DNA of 64,000 bases from a virus, in IMG/VR virus record IMGVR_UViG_3300032224_001591, positions 1-64,000 of that record; one strand, written 5' to 3'. The translations under genes and the position numbers were made by a program. Numbering within the stretch: the stretch's first letter is position 1; each line of letters opens with the position of its first letter. Of the stretch, positions 16,701-25,664 are shown one piece after another. The notes beneath the pieces were generated by a model. It saw only the letters and a list, made by a program, of their open reading frames with translations. It was not told where the DNA came from and did not search any database.

Positions 16701-17421
16701 TAATATTTGGGATTATGTAAGACTTATCAAATATTTTGATAATTCATTATTTAAAATGATCCAAGACTGGATACCAGCACATACGGATGCAGCTACAGGT
16801 ATTGTAATTAAACAAACATTATTAGAAAGAAACAGATATCCTCAACCACAAGCAAATATTGTTACCTCACAATCTTATTATGGTAGTGGTAGTAACCCAA
16901 ATATAGCTTGGGATACTCAAATTCCTTTTGAAGATATTACATTAACCGCTTCAATCAGACAAATTCCGGGAATATTAAACGGACAAAAAATATTTACTGC
17001 TTCTACCCAATATGAATCTTTTCCTATTGAACAAGTAACAGGTAGTTCAGGAGGTGTAATGCCTGAATTAAATGGTACTTCATCGGTTAATTTATATGTT
17101 AATATAAATCAAGTTTGGAGTGGTTCAAATTCAAGTCCTTTAGGTCCTATTCCTTTTATTGAATCATATCAATATGAATTTTTTAATGGTGAATTAAGTG
17201 GCTCCGTTATTGTTACAGATAAATTAGGTAATTTAACAGATCCAGATTGTCTACCATATTTACAAGCAAGTAAATCCCCTACCCCCTATAAACCAGTATT
17301 TTATAAATCAGATCAAATGTTAGGATCTAATAATTCAATATCTGTATTTTTAGACGCTAACACATCACCAAACAACGGAGAAATATATATTTATTGGGAC
17401 TCTGGTAGTTTTAACATATAA
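13738..17421 (+). CDS. Giant baseplate wedge/tail protein (gp7-like position) with LamG-like domain
   Basis: 1227 residues, the longest complete protein here and near the size of T4 gp7 (1032). Residues 534-577 carry TYKRIYNNLPYLLKKKGTPE, GLRALITLYGIPDTILRI and EFGG, a P2 gpI-like tail motif known to me from other myophage baseplate proteins. Residues about 600-800 look like a LamG/concanavalin-type beta-sandwich (SIEFRFKTTG, then GGWWSVMVNK, then YQEIRYYNVPLSESAFDAYV). The rest is Ser/Thr/Tyr/Asn-rich beta structure. A wedge protein with a carbohydrate-binding-like insertion is inferred. Confidence 0.65.
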   Translation: MAEIVNISQLNPQTFELQEYSQQDTSLIIATDVFDTFDPTIDHIEYFIYDLNRTPLYVNDDSYPVYSLINNTLVIDPEEDLKRQGFTEGNYNTLYNFLKNRLASSYEYRYYISQISSDRTEVRLDTTSISNADVIFSTNEFIDYRASSSVFVDFYLDFGNNNLVIANNILLDPTDPLNPTVLIKLYEPLPQNFDVNSQCWVVETISNPVAYNINIIQTFDFLDNGIPLQGPNLNISLKDQINNSTPYYTYNNLTSNTSTLGTGSLQYQINSILAERGLEINIDYSDYSDFVFFGSALNQLENFYYKLSLLQTYQYSASIAGPSTTSTYVSSSNNVWLNKINEIITGFSGYEYYLYYESGSHAWPKTNSTYPYINAAANSVAGLSFLTTQSVSASLYDEENNNQLINAIPSYLREDPSNDQYQLFVNMVGQNFDSVWVYIKDVTNKFNADNRLNYGVSKDLVADILRDLGVKIYQNNFSTNDLYSALLGISPSGSLYNLPYTTGSLPTPSGYQYVNTYITASATGSLMPTYDINAETYKRIYNNLPYLLKKKGTPEGLRALITLYGIPDTILRINEFGGKDKNQNTWDYWQDEFNYAFSVSKNGSIRIPFTASSAPYGTTYPNSIEFRFKTTGLPTASISYSQSLWKHTTANLGVVLEYTGSAYTSGSYSGSIIDPYYQYANLKFISGSASSSVYLPFYNGGWWSVMVNKDNSNIYTLYAKDKNYEGEDGNIIGFQASSSLTGSSSWAVSGSLIFGSGSVLAGKTYTAFSGSYQEIRYYNVPLSESAFDAYVMNPNSIEGNTISRAQSSKNSLFFRLSLGGELYTSSLSIHPGITGSTPVTQSFINNSLSATFSGSYSFVSNYEVSYYDQVIAGIQNPVSEKIQNKNNVLPFTSSNSTYGGVPNNQVLSPFISVQQTIPASSSYTANVDYLEVAFSPQDEINEDINDSIGYFNIGELIGDPREVPSRNTSYPLLDALRNEYFTKYSGNYNIWDYVRLIKYFDNSLFKMIQDWIPAHTDAATGIVIKQTLLERNRYPQPQANIVTSQSYYGSGSNPNIAWDTQIPFEDITLTASIRQIPGILNGQKIFTASTQYESFPIEQVTGSSGGVMPELNGTSSVNLYVNINQVWSGSNSSPLGPIPFIESYQYEFFNGELSGSVIVTDKLGNLTDPDCLPYLQASKSPTPYKPVFYKSDQMLGSNNSISVFLDANTSPNNGEIYIYWDSGSFNI

Positions 17422-17430
17422 AATTAAACA

Positions 17431-19392
17431 ATGGCAAATACACCCGTATATACAAGAGGAGTTAAATATATTAAAGTAGCACGAGTAGATGCTAATGGAA
17501 AAGATAATTCAAATCAATTACAAAATCTAACAGATATTAGAGAAGTATTTTCTGATATTAGTTATCCTATCCAATATGATATTGTTAGTGTAACTGAATA
17601 TCCAACCTACTATCTTTATGCTACTATACCAACCGATATTACATCATCTGCTAATCAAGAAGTATTAAATTATTCCTTATCAGGAAGTTCAACAACTATA
17701 GTAAGTGCACCGGCTGGTTTTCCTAGTAACCCTCAAAGATTTGTATCAGCTTCTATAAAATCGGGAACAAATACTTTAGGATATTTTAATTCAACTAACG
17801 GTATATATACTTTTGGAAATACACCTAATATATCTTTAAGTTGGACAGCTTCTGTAACAGGTAGCAGAACAGCATTTATTGAAGTTGGTAATTTTTTATT
17901 AAATCAAACTGATTCTAATGGTAATTTTTTAAACCCAACTTCATCCTATAATTTTACATACCCTACCAATACAACCTTTAGAGGCACATTTTCAGGATCT
18001 TTTACTCCTGTAGAAAATCAAACCTATGGTTTTGGTATTTCAAACAATGCTAGTGGATTAACGGGTATAACTAATTTTCAATTTTCAATAACACAATCTT
18101 ATAATACTCAATCTTCTACAACAGATGTAGTAGTATTAGAACCATATGTTGATGAAAATTTTGATAATAGTGATTGTAATGTTCTACAAAATAATGTTGA
18201 TATAAATAGATTTGATGGATTTTTTATGGAAATGGATTTTACAAGTGGATCTATTTTACCTCAAAATCAACAAGCAATATTAAGTGGCTCAGCAATGAGA
18301 GCACAAGTTCAGCCTTGGAATTATACATATTCTTCTCAAGTAATAAGTAGATATAGTGGTAAAGAACAAAATGCTATTGCTGTAAATGTCTACACAAGTG
18401 CTAGCCAATTTGTAACAGCATCAGCATATGGATTTAGTGGTTCATGGCCGGGTGATACAACCTCTCCTTCATTGAATGGTGGAATAGTTATCCAACAATT
18501 AGATAGTTGTATTTATGAAACTAATTGGGCTGGGGGAGGATATCCTGAAAATTCATACGGTGGTGCTTTTAGTTTAGGAGATATAATGTTAGTAGGAGAA
18601 AATAAAGACGTTGTTCAAATATTTAAATCAGACAGTCCTTTATACTATCAAATTTTAAATCAAAATTTATCCTTTAGATCATCATTTATTCAAAGATCAT
18701 ATACCCCTAATAATGCTTTATCCTCTCAGTTAACCTCATTATACCCAGGAGTACAACTTCAAGATGCAGCTTATTGGGTACCTTCAAATTACACTATTAG
18801 TTCTTTAAATCAAGGTGGTTATTTTTATCCAACTGGTTCACCTACGTATAATGTGCCCTATATGAATTTTGCTACAGTAATTACTAACCTAATATATCTA
18901 CCCTCAGGGACCAGAAATTCATCAGGCACACAACAAACAGGTTCTTTAGCTACAGCAAGTATAGCTTTTGCTTCTATTTCAAGTAGTTTAAATGCTGGAA
19001 ATAAATGGTATTTAAGTTTTTATCAATCTTTAGGAAATATAGCTGATGGAACTGATTTTTATCAATATGGTTATCCTTTTGAAGTAACTAAAATGGTTCA
19101 AAATGGTATTTATTCTTATGATTTTTTACTTAAAGCAGATGCAAGATCCTATTTTCCAACCAGTAGCAATCCATATTCCGCTTATCCTATAGGCTACTCA
19201 GGTAGCCAAAGTAACACTGGAGTATTATTTGTTCAAGGAATACCAAATCAAAATCAATTAGTAGCATATGGTGATAACTGGCAGGATTTTAGTTCAAATG
19301 CTGGATATTTAACTTTACCTTATCCTAAAGCAGTTATAACTCAAAACGCTAATTATATTACTAAACAATATGGTAATAATCCAAACCCTTAA
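17431..19392 (+). CDS. Large tail structural protein, unassigned
   Basis: 653 residues, beta-rich, with abundant Ser, Thr, Asn, Tyr and Gly and almost no charged helices. N-terminal residues 1-60 (GVKYIKVARVDANGKDNS and on) form a short conserved-looking domain; the remainder repeats FSGSF/TASVTGS-type strands. There is no known enzymatic motif and no sheath-like signature. It closes the operon that starts at 9568 and is probably an outer baseplate or fibre-attachment protein, by position. Confidence 0.55.
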   Translation: MANTPVYTRGVKYIKVARVDANGKDNSNQLQNLTDIREVFSDISYPIQYDIVSVTEYPTYYLYATIPTDITSSANQEVLNYSLSGSSTTIVSAPAGFPSNPQRFVSASIKSGTNTLGYFNSTNGIYTFGNTPNISLSWTASVTGSRTAFIEVGNFLLNQTDSNGNFLNPTSSYNFTYPTNTTFRGTFSGSFTPVENQTYGFGISNNASGLTGITNFQFSITQSYNTQSSTTDVVVLEPYVDENFDNSDCNVLQNNVDINRFDGFFMEMDFTSGSILPQNQQAILSGSAMRAQVQPWNYTYSSQVISRYSGKEQNAIAVNVYTSASQFVTASAYGFSGSWPGDTTSPSLNGGIVIQQLDSCIYETNWAGGGYPENSYGGAFSLGDIMLVGENKDVVQIFKSDSPLYYQILNQNLSFRSSFIQRSYTPNNALSSQLTSLYPGVQLQDAAYWVPSNYTISSLNQGGYFYPTGSPTYNVPYMNFATVITNLIYLPSGTRNSSGTQQTGSLATASIAFASISSSLNAGNKWYLSFYQSLGNIADGTDFYQYGYPFEVTKMVQNGIYSYDFLLKADARSYFPTSSNPYSAYPIGYSGSQSNTGVLFVQGIPNQNQLVAYGDNWQDFSSNAGYLTLPYPKAVITQNANYITKQYGNNPNP

Positions 19393-19411
19393 TTAAAAAT
19401 TAAAAATTATA

Positions 19412-19421
19412 TATATTTATA
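19412..19421 (+). promoter_or_regulatory. Class B promoter box
   Basis: TATATTTATA, 18 nt before the ATG at 19440. Confidence 0.6.
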
Positions 19422-19439
19422 ACAAAATAAACATTAAAA

Positions 19440-20090
19440 ATGGGATATTTAAATAACACGATAGTAACAGTTGATGCGATCCTAACAACCAAAGGTCGCC
19501 AGTTACTAGCTCAAAACGATGGTACGTTCCGTATTACTCAATTTGCTTTAGCAGATGATGAAATCGATTACACCTTGTACAATCCAAACCATCCATCAGG
19601 TTCTGCTTATTATGGTCAAGCAATTGAAAACATGCCTTTGTTAGAAGCCTTTCCTTTGGAAACTCAAACAATGAAATATAAATTAGTTACGTTACCACGT
19701 GGTACAGCTAAAATGCCAATTTTAAATGTTGGTTATGCTTCAATTACAATTAAACAAGGTGCTTCATTAGCTATTACTCCTCAAACATTAAATTATATTG
19801 GTGGTAATACTTACGAAACAAGTGGATATTCATATACAATTGGTGATGTTAGAACAATGGCAACGTTTGATGGTGTTGGTATTAATACTCCAAATGCTAC
19901 AGCGTTAAATGCAACTACAACATTAGGTACAAGCGTATCTAAAACAGTTATTGGTACTACATTAAACATGAAAGCAACAACTGTAAATACATTGTTTGGT
20001 TCAAATACAGCATTATATACTACATTGACCGTAATTGGTAGAGATAGTGGTGCTAGAGTAACTATACCTGTAACTGTAACTAAAGTTTAA
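19440..20090 (+). CDS. Conserved virion structural protein
   Basis: 216 residues. The N-terminus MGYLNNTIVTVDAILTTKGR, then FRITQFALADDEIDYTLYNP and HPSGSAYYG, is a pattern I associate with structural proteins of large T4-like phages from water samples. The C-terminal half is a beta-rich Thr/Asn-repeat domain (about 120-216), like an Ig-fold. It is first in an operon with two fibre-like proteins. Whether it is a tube, collar or fibre-base protein cannot be decided here. Confidence 0.6.
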   Translation: MGYLNNTIVTVDAILTTKGRQLLAQNDGTFRITQFALADDEIDYTLYNPNHPSGSAYYGQAIENMPLLEAFPLETQTMKYKLVTLPRGTAKMPILNVGYASITIKQGASLAITPQTLNYIGGNTYETSGYSYTIGDVRTMATFDGVGINTPNATALNATTTLGTSVSKTVIGTTLNMKATTVNTLFGSNTALYTTLTVIGRDSGARVTIPVTVTKV

Positions 20091-20114
20091 AAAATAAAAA
20101 TATAAAATAATAAT

Positions 20115-21164
20115 ATGGCTGGAACATTTATAACACTAGACCCTGCAGACTTTGTAGTAAGCTCAGATGCAATTACAGCAACGCTATGGTCAGGAGGATC
20201 TCCAACATTATCTACATTCTACACTTCATCAACACAAGAAGCAGGTTCATCAGGTAATTTTTACTTAAACGTATATCAAACCGCATCTACTGATTCTAAT
20301 GCAGCTATTCAATTTGCTATTGCTTATGGTAATAATAATGGTAGTGGTAGTCAAGATTATAATTTAGCGGTAGATGGTTATTCACCAACATCGACAATTT
20401 TTGGTCAATGGCAAGATTTAGTAATTGGAGATGAAAATACAAATTTTACATTTGGTACAATTACATCTTCTCAATTTTACGTCTTATCAGTTGATAGAAC
20501 AAGATATAAAGAAGCATTAGCTTTAGGCACTTTATCTTTAACATTATCAGGTAGTTCAGGTTCAATTACCTTAACTGATAATAGTAATTATACAACAGCC
20601 GTTACAACTACAGGTGCTGGAGTAACAGTATATCAATTAATTACAGGTTCTCAAGGTACTAAAGCAACAATTACTTCTAGAAATACAGCTGATGGATACT
20701 CAGCAAACTCAGGTTCTTATGGTTGGTTATTACCACAATTAGGAGCTATTGTTTTGAATCCTTTAGCATTAGCTGATTTTGCTACAAGTGGAGGTATTGG
20801 GTTTCAATATAGTGGTTCATCTACAGGTTCTGTAGTTCCAAATAATTCACCGAATAGAAGTTTATACCAAGCAATTAGTGGATCAGGTAATTTTAAATTA
20901 AATAGTCAAGAAACAATTACTTCAGATTACGTGTTTGTAAGAGCAAGAAGTTCAGAATTTAATTATTCAGAAAACCCATCTTATATTTCAGGCTCAACTG
21001 GTGAAGTATTGTATCCTTACTTTATTAATAATCCTCAAACGTATATTACTACAATTGGTTTATATAACGATTCAACTGAGTTACTAGCAGTAGCTAAATT
21101 ATCAAGACCATTGTTAAAAAACTTTACTAAAGAAGCTTTAGTTAGAGTTAAGTTAGATTTTTAA
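20115..21164 (+). CDS. Tail-fibre-like structural protein A (paralogous C-terminus)
   Basis: 349 residues, rich in Ser, Thr, Gly and Asn, with beta-strand-like repeats. The last 75 residues (from about SEFNYSENPSY through YITTIGLYNDSTELLAVAKL to the end) match the C-terminus of the next gene product position by position, so the pair shares a duplicated terminal domain. A fibre or collar protein exposing this domain is inferred. No adhesin or enzyme signature is visible. Confidence 0.6.
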   Translation: MAGTFITLDPADFVVSSDAITATLWSGGSPTLSTFYTSSTQEAGSSGNFYLNVYQTASTDSNAAIQFAIAYGNNNGSGSQDYNLAVDGYSPTSTIFGQWQDLVIGDENTNFTFGTITSSQFYVLSVDRTRYKEALALGTLSLTLSGSSGSITLTDNSNYTTAVTTTGAGVTVYQLITGSQGTKATITSRNTADGYSANSGSYGWLLPQLGAIVLNPLALADFATSGGIGFQYSGSSTGSVVPNNSPNRSLYQAISGSGNFKLNSQETITSDYVFVRARSSEFNYSENPSYISGSTGEVLYPYFINNPQTYITTIGLYNDSTELLAVAKLSRPLLKNFTKEALVRVKLDF

Positions 21165-21167
21165 TGG

Positions 21168-22187
21168 ATGATAGCATTCAAACAATTATTAACATCTGAT
21201 GTCATAGTGACACCGCTAGAGGTAAACAAAGCGTTTGCCTTTAGTGGTAGTCAATTAATTAGTTCTAGTGTAGGTATAGATAGATTTTTAGGAGCTTTAT
21301 CAACAGCAAGTTTATTTGATCCTACAACCGAACCTACAACCGGTTATTTATCAACCCAATACCAAACATTAGTATATAGTTCAATTAGAGAACTATATTA
21401 TTCAAACTATATAGGTAATCTTTACGGTAGTCCTTTAAATACAGCTAGTCTTGTACCTAATACTGTTCCTGTATTAGCTCCTCAAAGTTTACCAACAACA
21501 GGGGTATTAGTAGGTACTACACCATCACCCGGACTATATGATAATTACTTACAAAGTACATTAACTTTTCCTCGATATTTTCCTTCAGGTTCTTATATTC
21601 CCCCGGGTTCAAGTTATGGAACAGGATCTTATGGTATAGGAATATTCCAAGGATATCCAGTAACAGCAACTATTGGTGTTATATCAATCCCAAGTCGTTT
21701 ATACGGAGATTTTATTCAACCTAACTCATTTATATTTACGGCACCAAGTGGAACATTTTATGATGATGGTGAAGGTAATTTATTATTATCCGGTTCAAAT
21801 ATATTGTGTGGAAATATATTCTATGGACAAGGTTTAGCAGTAATAACATCAGGTTCAATATCAGCTTCAGTAGCTATTGACATACTTAATTATATAACAT
21901 CTTCAAATATAACATGTTCATTCTCTTCTTCACTTACTATTTATGAAAATCAATATAAATGTACTATTAGAGAAAATGAATTTACTTACACATTAAATCC
22001 AACTTTAACTACAGACCAAAGTGGTTCCTTACCAGGTTATGTAACCGGATCTTATTGGTCTCCATATGTAACAACAGTAGGTTTATATGATGATGCTCAA
22101 AACTTACTTGCTATAGGAAAATTAGCTCAACCATTACAAACATCGCCTACAACAGATACTACAATACTTATAAACATAGATATGTAA
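21168..22187 (+). CDS. Tail-fibre-like structural protein B (paralogous C-terminus)
   Basis: 339 residues. The C-terminus (ENEFTYTLNPTL, then YVTTVGLYDDAQNLLAIGKL) repeats the terminal domain of the preceding gene, while the N-terminal half differs. The central section is Gly/Ser/Pro-rich (SGSYIPPGSSYGTGSYG, about 140-160), a likely flexible or beta-turn region. Start chosen at 21168, 3 nt after the upstream stop; the ATG at 21165 is followed immediately by an in-frame stop. The pair may form a hetero-oligomer. Confidence 0.6.
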   Translation: MIAFKQLLTSDVIVTPLEVNKAFAFSGSQLISSSVGIDRFLGALSTASLFDPTTEPTTGYLSTQYQTLVYSSIRELYYSNYIGNLYGSPLNTASLVPNTVPVLAPQSLPTTGVLVGTTPSPGLYDNYLQSTLTFPRYFPSGSYIPPGSSYGTGSYGIGIFQGYPVTATIGVISIPSRLYGDFIQPNSFIFTAPSGTFYDDGEGNLLLSGSNILCGNIFYGQGLAVITSGSISASVAIDILNYITSSNITCSFSSSLTIYENQYKCTIRENEFTYTLNPTLTTDQSGSLPGYVTGSYWSPYVTTVGLYDDAQNLLAIGKLAQPLQTSPTTDTTILINIDM

Positions 22188-22190
22188 GTT

Positions 22191-22658
22191 ATGATGCAAA
22201 AAGAAAAATGCATCTATGTTGAGGATCTTATAAACGATCCAACATTCAACACAGATGACTATTACGGTTACGTTTACCTGACAACTAATTTAGAAACAGG
22301 TCGTCAGTATATAGGCAAAAAAATATTTAGACATACCACAAATAAAAAATTAGGTAAAAAGGAATTAACCGCTTTACCAACTCAACGTGGTCGTGTTCCG
22401 TCTAAAAAGAAAGTAGTTAAAGAATCCGATTGGAAAACATATTATGGTTCAGCTGATGAAGTTAAACAATGGGCTAAAACAACGCCTACTGATAAACTCA
22501 CTCGTGTTGTATTACGTTTATGTAGATCGTCGAAGGAATTAACTTATTATGAGACCAAATACCTATTTGATTATAACGTGTTAGCCGATGATAAAATATG
22601 GGTTAACAGTAATATATTAGGAAAATTCTTCCCCAAAGATTTGGCTTCCCAAGAGTAA
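22191..22658 (+). CDS. GIY-YIG nuclease-like protein (SegE-like)
   Basis: 155 residues. The GIY-YIG core appears as YYGYVYLTTN followed by RQYIGKKIF, with a later WKTYYGSADEV, ELTYYETKYLF (catalytic-type Glu) and a C-terminal NSNILGKFF. This layout corresponds to the SegE-like GIY-YIG proteins widespread in T4-like phages. A role as a freestanding homing endonuclease or in DNA processing is inferred. The -33 box of the primase promoter lies inside its 3' end. Confidence 0.7.
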   Translation: MMQKEKCIYVEDLINDPTFNTDDYYGYVYLTTNLETGRQYIGKKIFRHTTNKKLGKKELTALPTQRGRVPSKKKVVKESDWKTYYGSADEVKQWAKTTPTDKLTRVVLRLCRSSKELTYYETKYLFDYNVLADDKIWVNSNILGKFFPKDLASQE

Positions 22659-22671
22659 GGTCGTATATTAA
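22640..22671 (+). promoter_or_regulatory. Class A promoter
   Basis: TTTG at 22640-22643, 20-nt spacer ending in GTCG, TATATTAA at 22664-22671. The box overlaps the first possible ATG of the primase gene, which favours the ATG at 22677 and a leaderless transcript. Confidence 0.6.
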
Positions 22672-22676
22672 TGGTT

Positions 22677-23603
22677 ATGGTAAATCAAGCTTTAATTGCA
22701 ATTACAAACTCGGTGTTAGGTAGTGGTAAATCTACTGCTCGAAACAACTATGCTTATACTTGCCCTTTCTGTAAACACCATAAACCAAAACTAGAAATCA
22801 ATTTTACTGAAAATGCTAAAGGTGAAAACGCTTGGCATTGTTGGGCTTGTGATAAAAAAGGTAAGAAATTGGTTCAACTATTTAAATTAATAGATATACC
22901 ACCCGAAAAAATATTAGAGTTAAAAACCTATCTAAAATCAGATACGGACTATAACGTAATATCATCAACTGAAAAAATTAGCCTACCTAAAGAATACATT
23001 TCACTAGTTAATCCACCTAAGTCAATCATGGCTAAACATGCTGTGGCTTATTTGAAAAAACGAAATATTAGTGAATGTGATATTATAAAATATAATCTAG
23101 GATATTGTGAAAAAGGAGTATATGCCAATCGTATAATAATACCATCTTATGATGAGAATGGTAACTTAAATTATTTTACAGCACGCAGTTTCGAAAAAAC
23201 AAATCCAATTAAATATAAAAACCCAAATTCTTCTCGTAACATTATTCCGTTTGAATTCTTTATAAACTGGGATTTACCATTAGTGTTATGTGAAGGACCA
23301 TTTGATGCTATTGCTATTAAACGTAATGTTATACCTTTATTAGGTAAAAATATCCAATCCAGTTTAATGAAAAAAATTGTTATGTCATCTGTTTCTAAAA
23401 TATACATTGCTTTAGATAAAGATGCTCAAAAACAAGCATTAAATTTTTGCCAACAACTTATGAATGAAGGCAAAGAAGTATATCTAGTTGATATGCAAGA
23501 CAAAGACCCATCTGAAATGGGATTTAAACAATTCACCAACGTTATACAAGAAACTGACTCTTTAAATTTTTCAGACTTGTTAGCTAAAAAACTCATGTTA
23601 TGA
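22677..23603 (+). CDS. DnaG-type DNA primase (gp61-like)
   Basis: 308 residues from ATG 22677; an ATG at 22671 is in frame but lies in the promoter box. The N-terminus has a zinc-binding CPFCKHH (C29, C32) with HCWAC (C55, C58), the CHC2-type finger that selects priming sites. The Toprim core is at about 204-252: LCEGPFDA (acidic Glu) and ALDKDA (Asp-x-Asp). It makes RNA primers for lagging-strand synthesis with a separate helicase, which is not in this window. The last 4 bases overlap the nuclease gene. Confidence 0.85.
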   Translation: MVNQALIAITNSVLGSGKSTARNNYAYTCPFCKHHKPKLEINFTENAKGENAWHCWACDKKGKKLVQLFKLIDIPPEKILELKTYLKSDTDYNVISSTEKISLPKEYISLVNPPKSIMAKHAVAYLKKRNISECDIIKYNLGYCEKGVYANRIIIPSYDENGNLNYFTARSFEKTNPIKYKNPNSSRNIIPFEFFINWDLPLVLCEGPFDAIAIKRNVIPLLGKNIQSSLMKKIVMSSVSKIYIALDKDAQKQALNFCQQLMNEGKEVYLVDMQDKDPSEMGFKQFTNVIQETDSLNFSDLLAKKLML

Positions 23604-24436
23604 TTGAGAAACATTCAAACATTATCCGCGATCCTAAAATTAAAAGAATTGTAGAATACAGTAATGACAATAAACAAGTAAACGTATTAGATAAAAGATT
23701 TTATAGACGTAACGAAAAATATTATCCATCTGTATCAAGTATCTTAAATTATTTTCCTAAAAATCAATATTTTCATAGCTGGTTAAAAGACGTAGGACAC
23801 AATAGTGATATCATCGCTCAAAAAGCAGCTTGGGAAGGTACACAAGTACACAATGCAATTGAAAGTTTTCTTGAAGGAAACGAAATAACCTGGATAGATA
23901 AAGACGGAAACGCTTTATACAATTTAGATGTTTGGAGAATGATATTACGTTTTGCTGATTTTTGGAACACAATTCAACCTGAACTTATATCAACCGAATA
24001 TCATTTATTCTCAGACGAATATGAATTCGCAGGTACAGCAGATATTATTTGTCGTATAGATGGAAAATTACATTTACTTGATATTAAAACATCTAATTCA
24101 ATTCATAGCTCATATAATTTGCAGTTAGCAGCATACGCTCAGGCTTGGAATGAAACACATAATGAAAAAGTAGTAGACACAGGTATAGTATGGTTAAAAT
24201 CATCTACACGTGGTCCTTCAAAAGATAAAATTCAAGGTAACGGATGGCAGTTAAAACAAATCGGGGAAATCGAAAAACATTTTAGTATGTTTACAAAAAT
24301 ATACGATATATACCGTATGGAAAACCCGGATTCTAAACCTGCAACCGAGACTTTACCTACAACAATTAAGATAGCTACTGGAAAACCTGCGCTTCTTGTT
24401 GAGGAAACAAAAAAGTCAACCAAGAAGAAAAAATAA
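23600..24436 (+). CDS. PD-(D/E)XK (RecB/Cas4-like) nuclease
   Basis: 278 residues. The RecB-type motifs are in order: GTQVHNAIE (His 84), EYHLFSDEYEFAGTADII (Asp 148), LHLLDIKTS (Asp 161, Lys 163) and QLAAYAQAW (Gln 175 to Tyr 179). These are the metal-binding and catalytic residues of Cas4/RecB-family exonucleases. The C-terminus ends in a Lys tract (KKSTKKKK). It overlaps the primase by 4 nt, so it probably takes part in replication-coupled recombination or end processing. No cas genes or arrays are nearby. Confidence 0.85.
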   Translation: MIEKHSNIIRDPKIKRIVEYSNDNKQVNVLDKRFYRRNEKYYPSVSSILNYFPKNQYFHSWLKDVGHNSDIIAQKAAWEGTQVHNAIESFLEGNEITWIDKDGNALYNLDVWRMILRFADFWNTIQPELISTEYHLFSDEYEFAGTADIICRIDGKLHLLDIKTSNSIHSSYNLQLAAYAQAWNETHNEKVVDTGIVWLKSSTRGPSKDKIQGNGWQLKQIGEIEKHFSMFTKIYDIYRMENPDSKPATETLPTTIKIATGKPALLVEETKKSTKKKK

Positions 24437-24453
24437 ATTATCCATATTCCTTC

Positions 24454-24463
24454 AATATTTATA
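24454..24463 (+). promoter_or_regulatory. Class B promoter box
   Basis: AATATTTATA, 17 nt before the ATG at 24481. It starts the first cargo-protein operon (to about 30816). Confidence 0.65.
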
Positions 24464-24480
24464 GGTAACATTCTGCTTTG

Positions 24481-25281
24481 ATGATTAAATTATTAAAAAT
24501 ATTGAAAGAGGCGACTAATTCACCTAAAGCAATTATCCTTGCAGGCGCTCCAGGTGCCGGTAAGGGTACAGTGCTAGGTGGTTTAAATTTAAGTAACTTA
24601 AAAGTATTTAATTTAGACGATACAATTGCCGCTTTATCTAAACAACAAGGTTTTACTCTAAACCAAAAATTAGCTAGCGCAGAAGAACGTAGTAAATTTG
24701 CTACCGCAATGGCCGCTGCAACTAAAAATATAAAAACAGAATTAATCCCTAATGCGATAGCAAATGGGGATTCTTTTATATTAGACGGCACTTCAGCATC
24801 AGTTAAAAATACAGTTGAACTTAAAAAACAACTTGAAGATGCTGGTTACGATGTGATGATGTTATATGTTTATACTGATCTAGAAACAGCATTAGAACGT
24901 AACGAAAAACGATTTGAAAAATCTAAAGGCGAAGACAGAAGTTTATACCCTGGAGCTGTATTAAGCACATGGTTGAGCGTAGCTAAAAACTTCGAAACAT
25001 ATCAACAATTATTTGGTGATAATTTTGTATCGGTATCAAATGTAGGTAACGATGAAACTTTAAAGGATATTGAAGCGATATTACAAAAATATATCTATCC
25101 ATTTACTCCAAAAGACGCTAAACCAAAAACCGATAAGGAAAAAGCAAAATCAAAAGAACAAGCAGCTAAATTAAACGCTGATATGCAAGCCTTCCTAAAC
25201 TCAGATCAAACTCAAAACATAATCAATTCATCTGTTTCTGTAAAAGAGGCACAATCAAAAATTAAACAATTCTTATCATGA
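24481..25281 (+). CDS. P-loop kinase (zeta-toxin/PNK-like) with capsid-targeting-like leader
   Basis: 266 residues from ATG 24481; a TTG three bases upstream is less likely. The leader MIKLLKILKE|A is followed at residues 22-29 by a Walker A, GAPGAGKG. The later FILDGTSAS and YVYTDLETALERNEKR (arginine-rich lid) fit the adenylate-kinase/zeta-toxin/polynucleotide-kinase group. The C-terminal 60 residues are a Lys/Ala/Gln helix. The kinase substrate (nucleotide, nucleic-acid end or peptidoglycan sugar) is not decidable. The leader suggests packaging in the head. The 3' end overlaps the next gene by 4 nt. Confidence 0.75.
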   Translation: MIKLLKILKEATNSPKAIILAGAPGAGKGTVLGGLNLSNLKVFNLDDTIAALSKQQGFTLNQKLASAEERSKFATAMAAATKNIKTELIPNAIANGDSFILDGTSASVKNTVELKKQLEDAGYDVMMLYVYTDLETALERNEKRFEKSKGEDRSLYPGAVLSTWLSVAKNFETYQQLFGDNFVSVSNVGNDETLKDIEAILQKYIYPFTPKDAKPKTDKEKAKSKEQAAKLNADMQAFLNSDQTQNIINSSVSVKEAQSKIKQFLS

Positions 25282-25664
25282 GAACATCATTAGTGAATTT
25301 ATTAAAAGAATCCGCTGAATTAGGCGAATTAAATGAAATGGAAAAACATCCTGACTTAGTAGACGAAGTAGGTAAGTTTTTTGTAGTAGAAAAACCATCT
25401 AAAGACAGTACTAAAGATGATATTTTATTTCAATCCGATATTTTCTACTTTGCTAATCAAATAAAAGGTGGATTAAAACCTGAAAACGTTGTAGGTTTAT
25501 ATAAAAATAAATCCGATGCTAATCGTATAGCAACTGAACTTTTAAAAGCACGTGATACACAATTAGATGAACTTAAAGCTTCAATGGAAGAATATAGATC
25601 AACTAAAAAAGATATCGAAGATAAAAAATCTAAAGCAAAGGAATTAATCCAGAAACTTAAATAA
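25278..25664 (+). CDS. Small charged protein with capsid-targeting-like leader
   Basis: 128 residues. It begins MRTSLVNLLKE|S, the same hydrophobic-x-Glu leader as its neighbours. The C-terminal half is a charged helix with many Lys and Glu (DELKASMEEYRSTKKDIEDK and on), probably a coiled coil; the middle has a Phe/Tyr-rich beta segment. It overlaps the kinase gene by 4 nt and the HAD gene by one base. An internal head protein is inferred. No enzyme motif seen. Confidence 0.6.
   Translation: MRTSLVNLLKESAELGELNEMEKHPDLVDEVGKFFVVEKPSKDSTKDDILFQSDIFYFANQIKGGLKPENVVGLYKNKSDANRIATELLKARDTQLDELKASMEEYRSTKKDIEDKKSKAKELIQKLK

Noticed and set aside
17431-19392. Tail sheath protein
   Set aside because: Size fits, but the beta-rich Ser/Thr composition and lack of a sheath-like C-terminal domain do not support it.
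23600-24436. Cas4 of a CRISPR-Cas system
   Set aside because: The RecB/Cas4 motifs are real, but no cas1, cas2 or array is nearby; it is paired with a primase as a replication nuclease.
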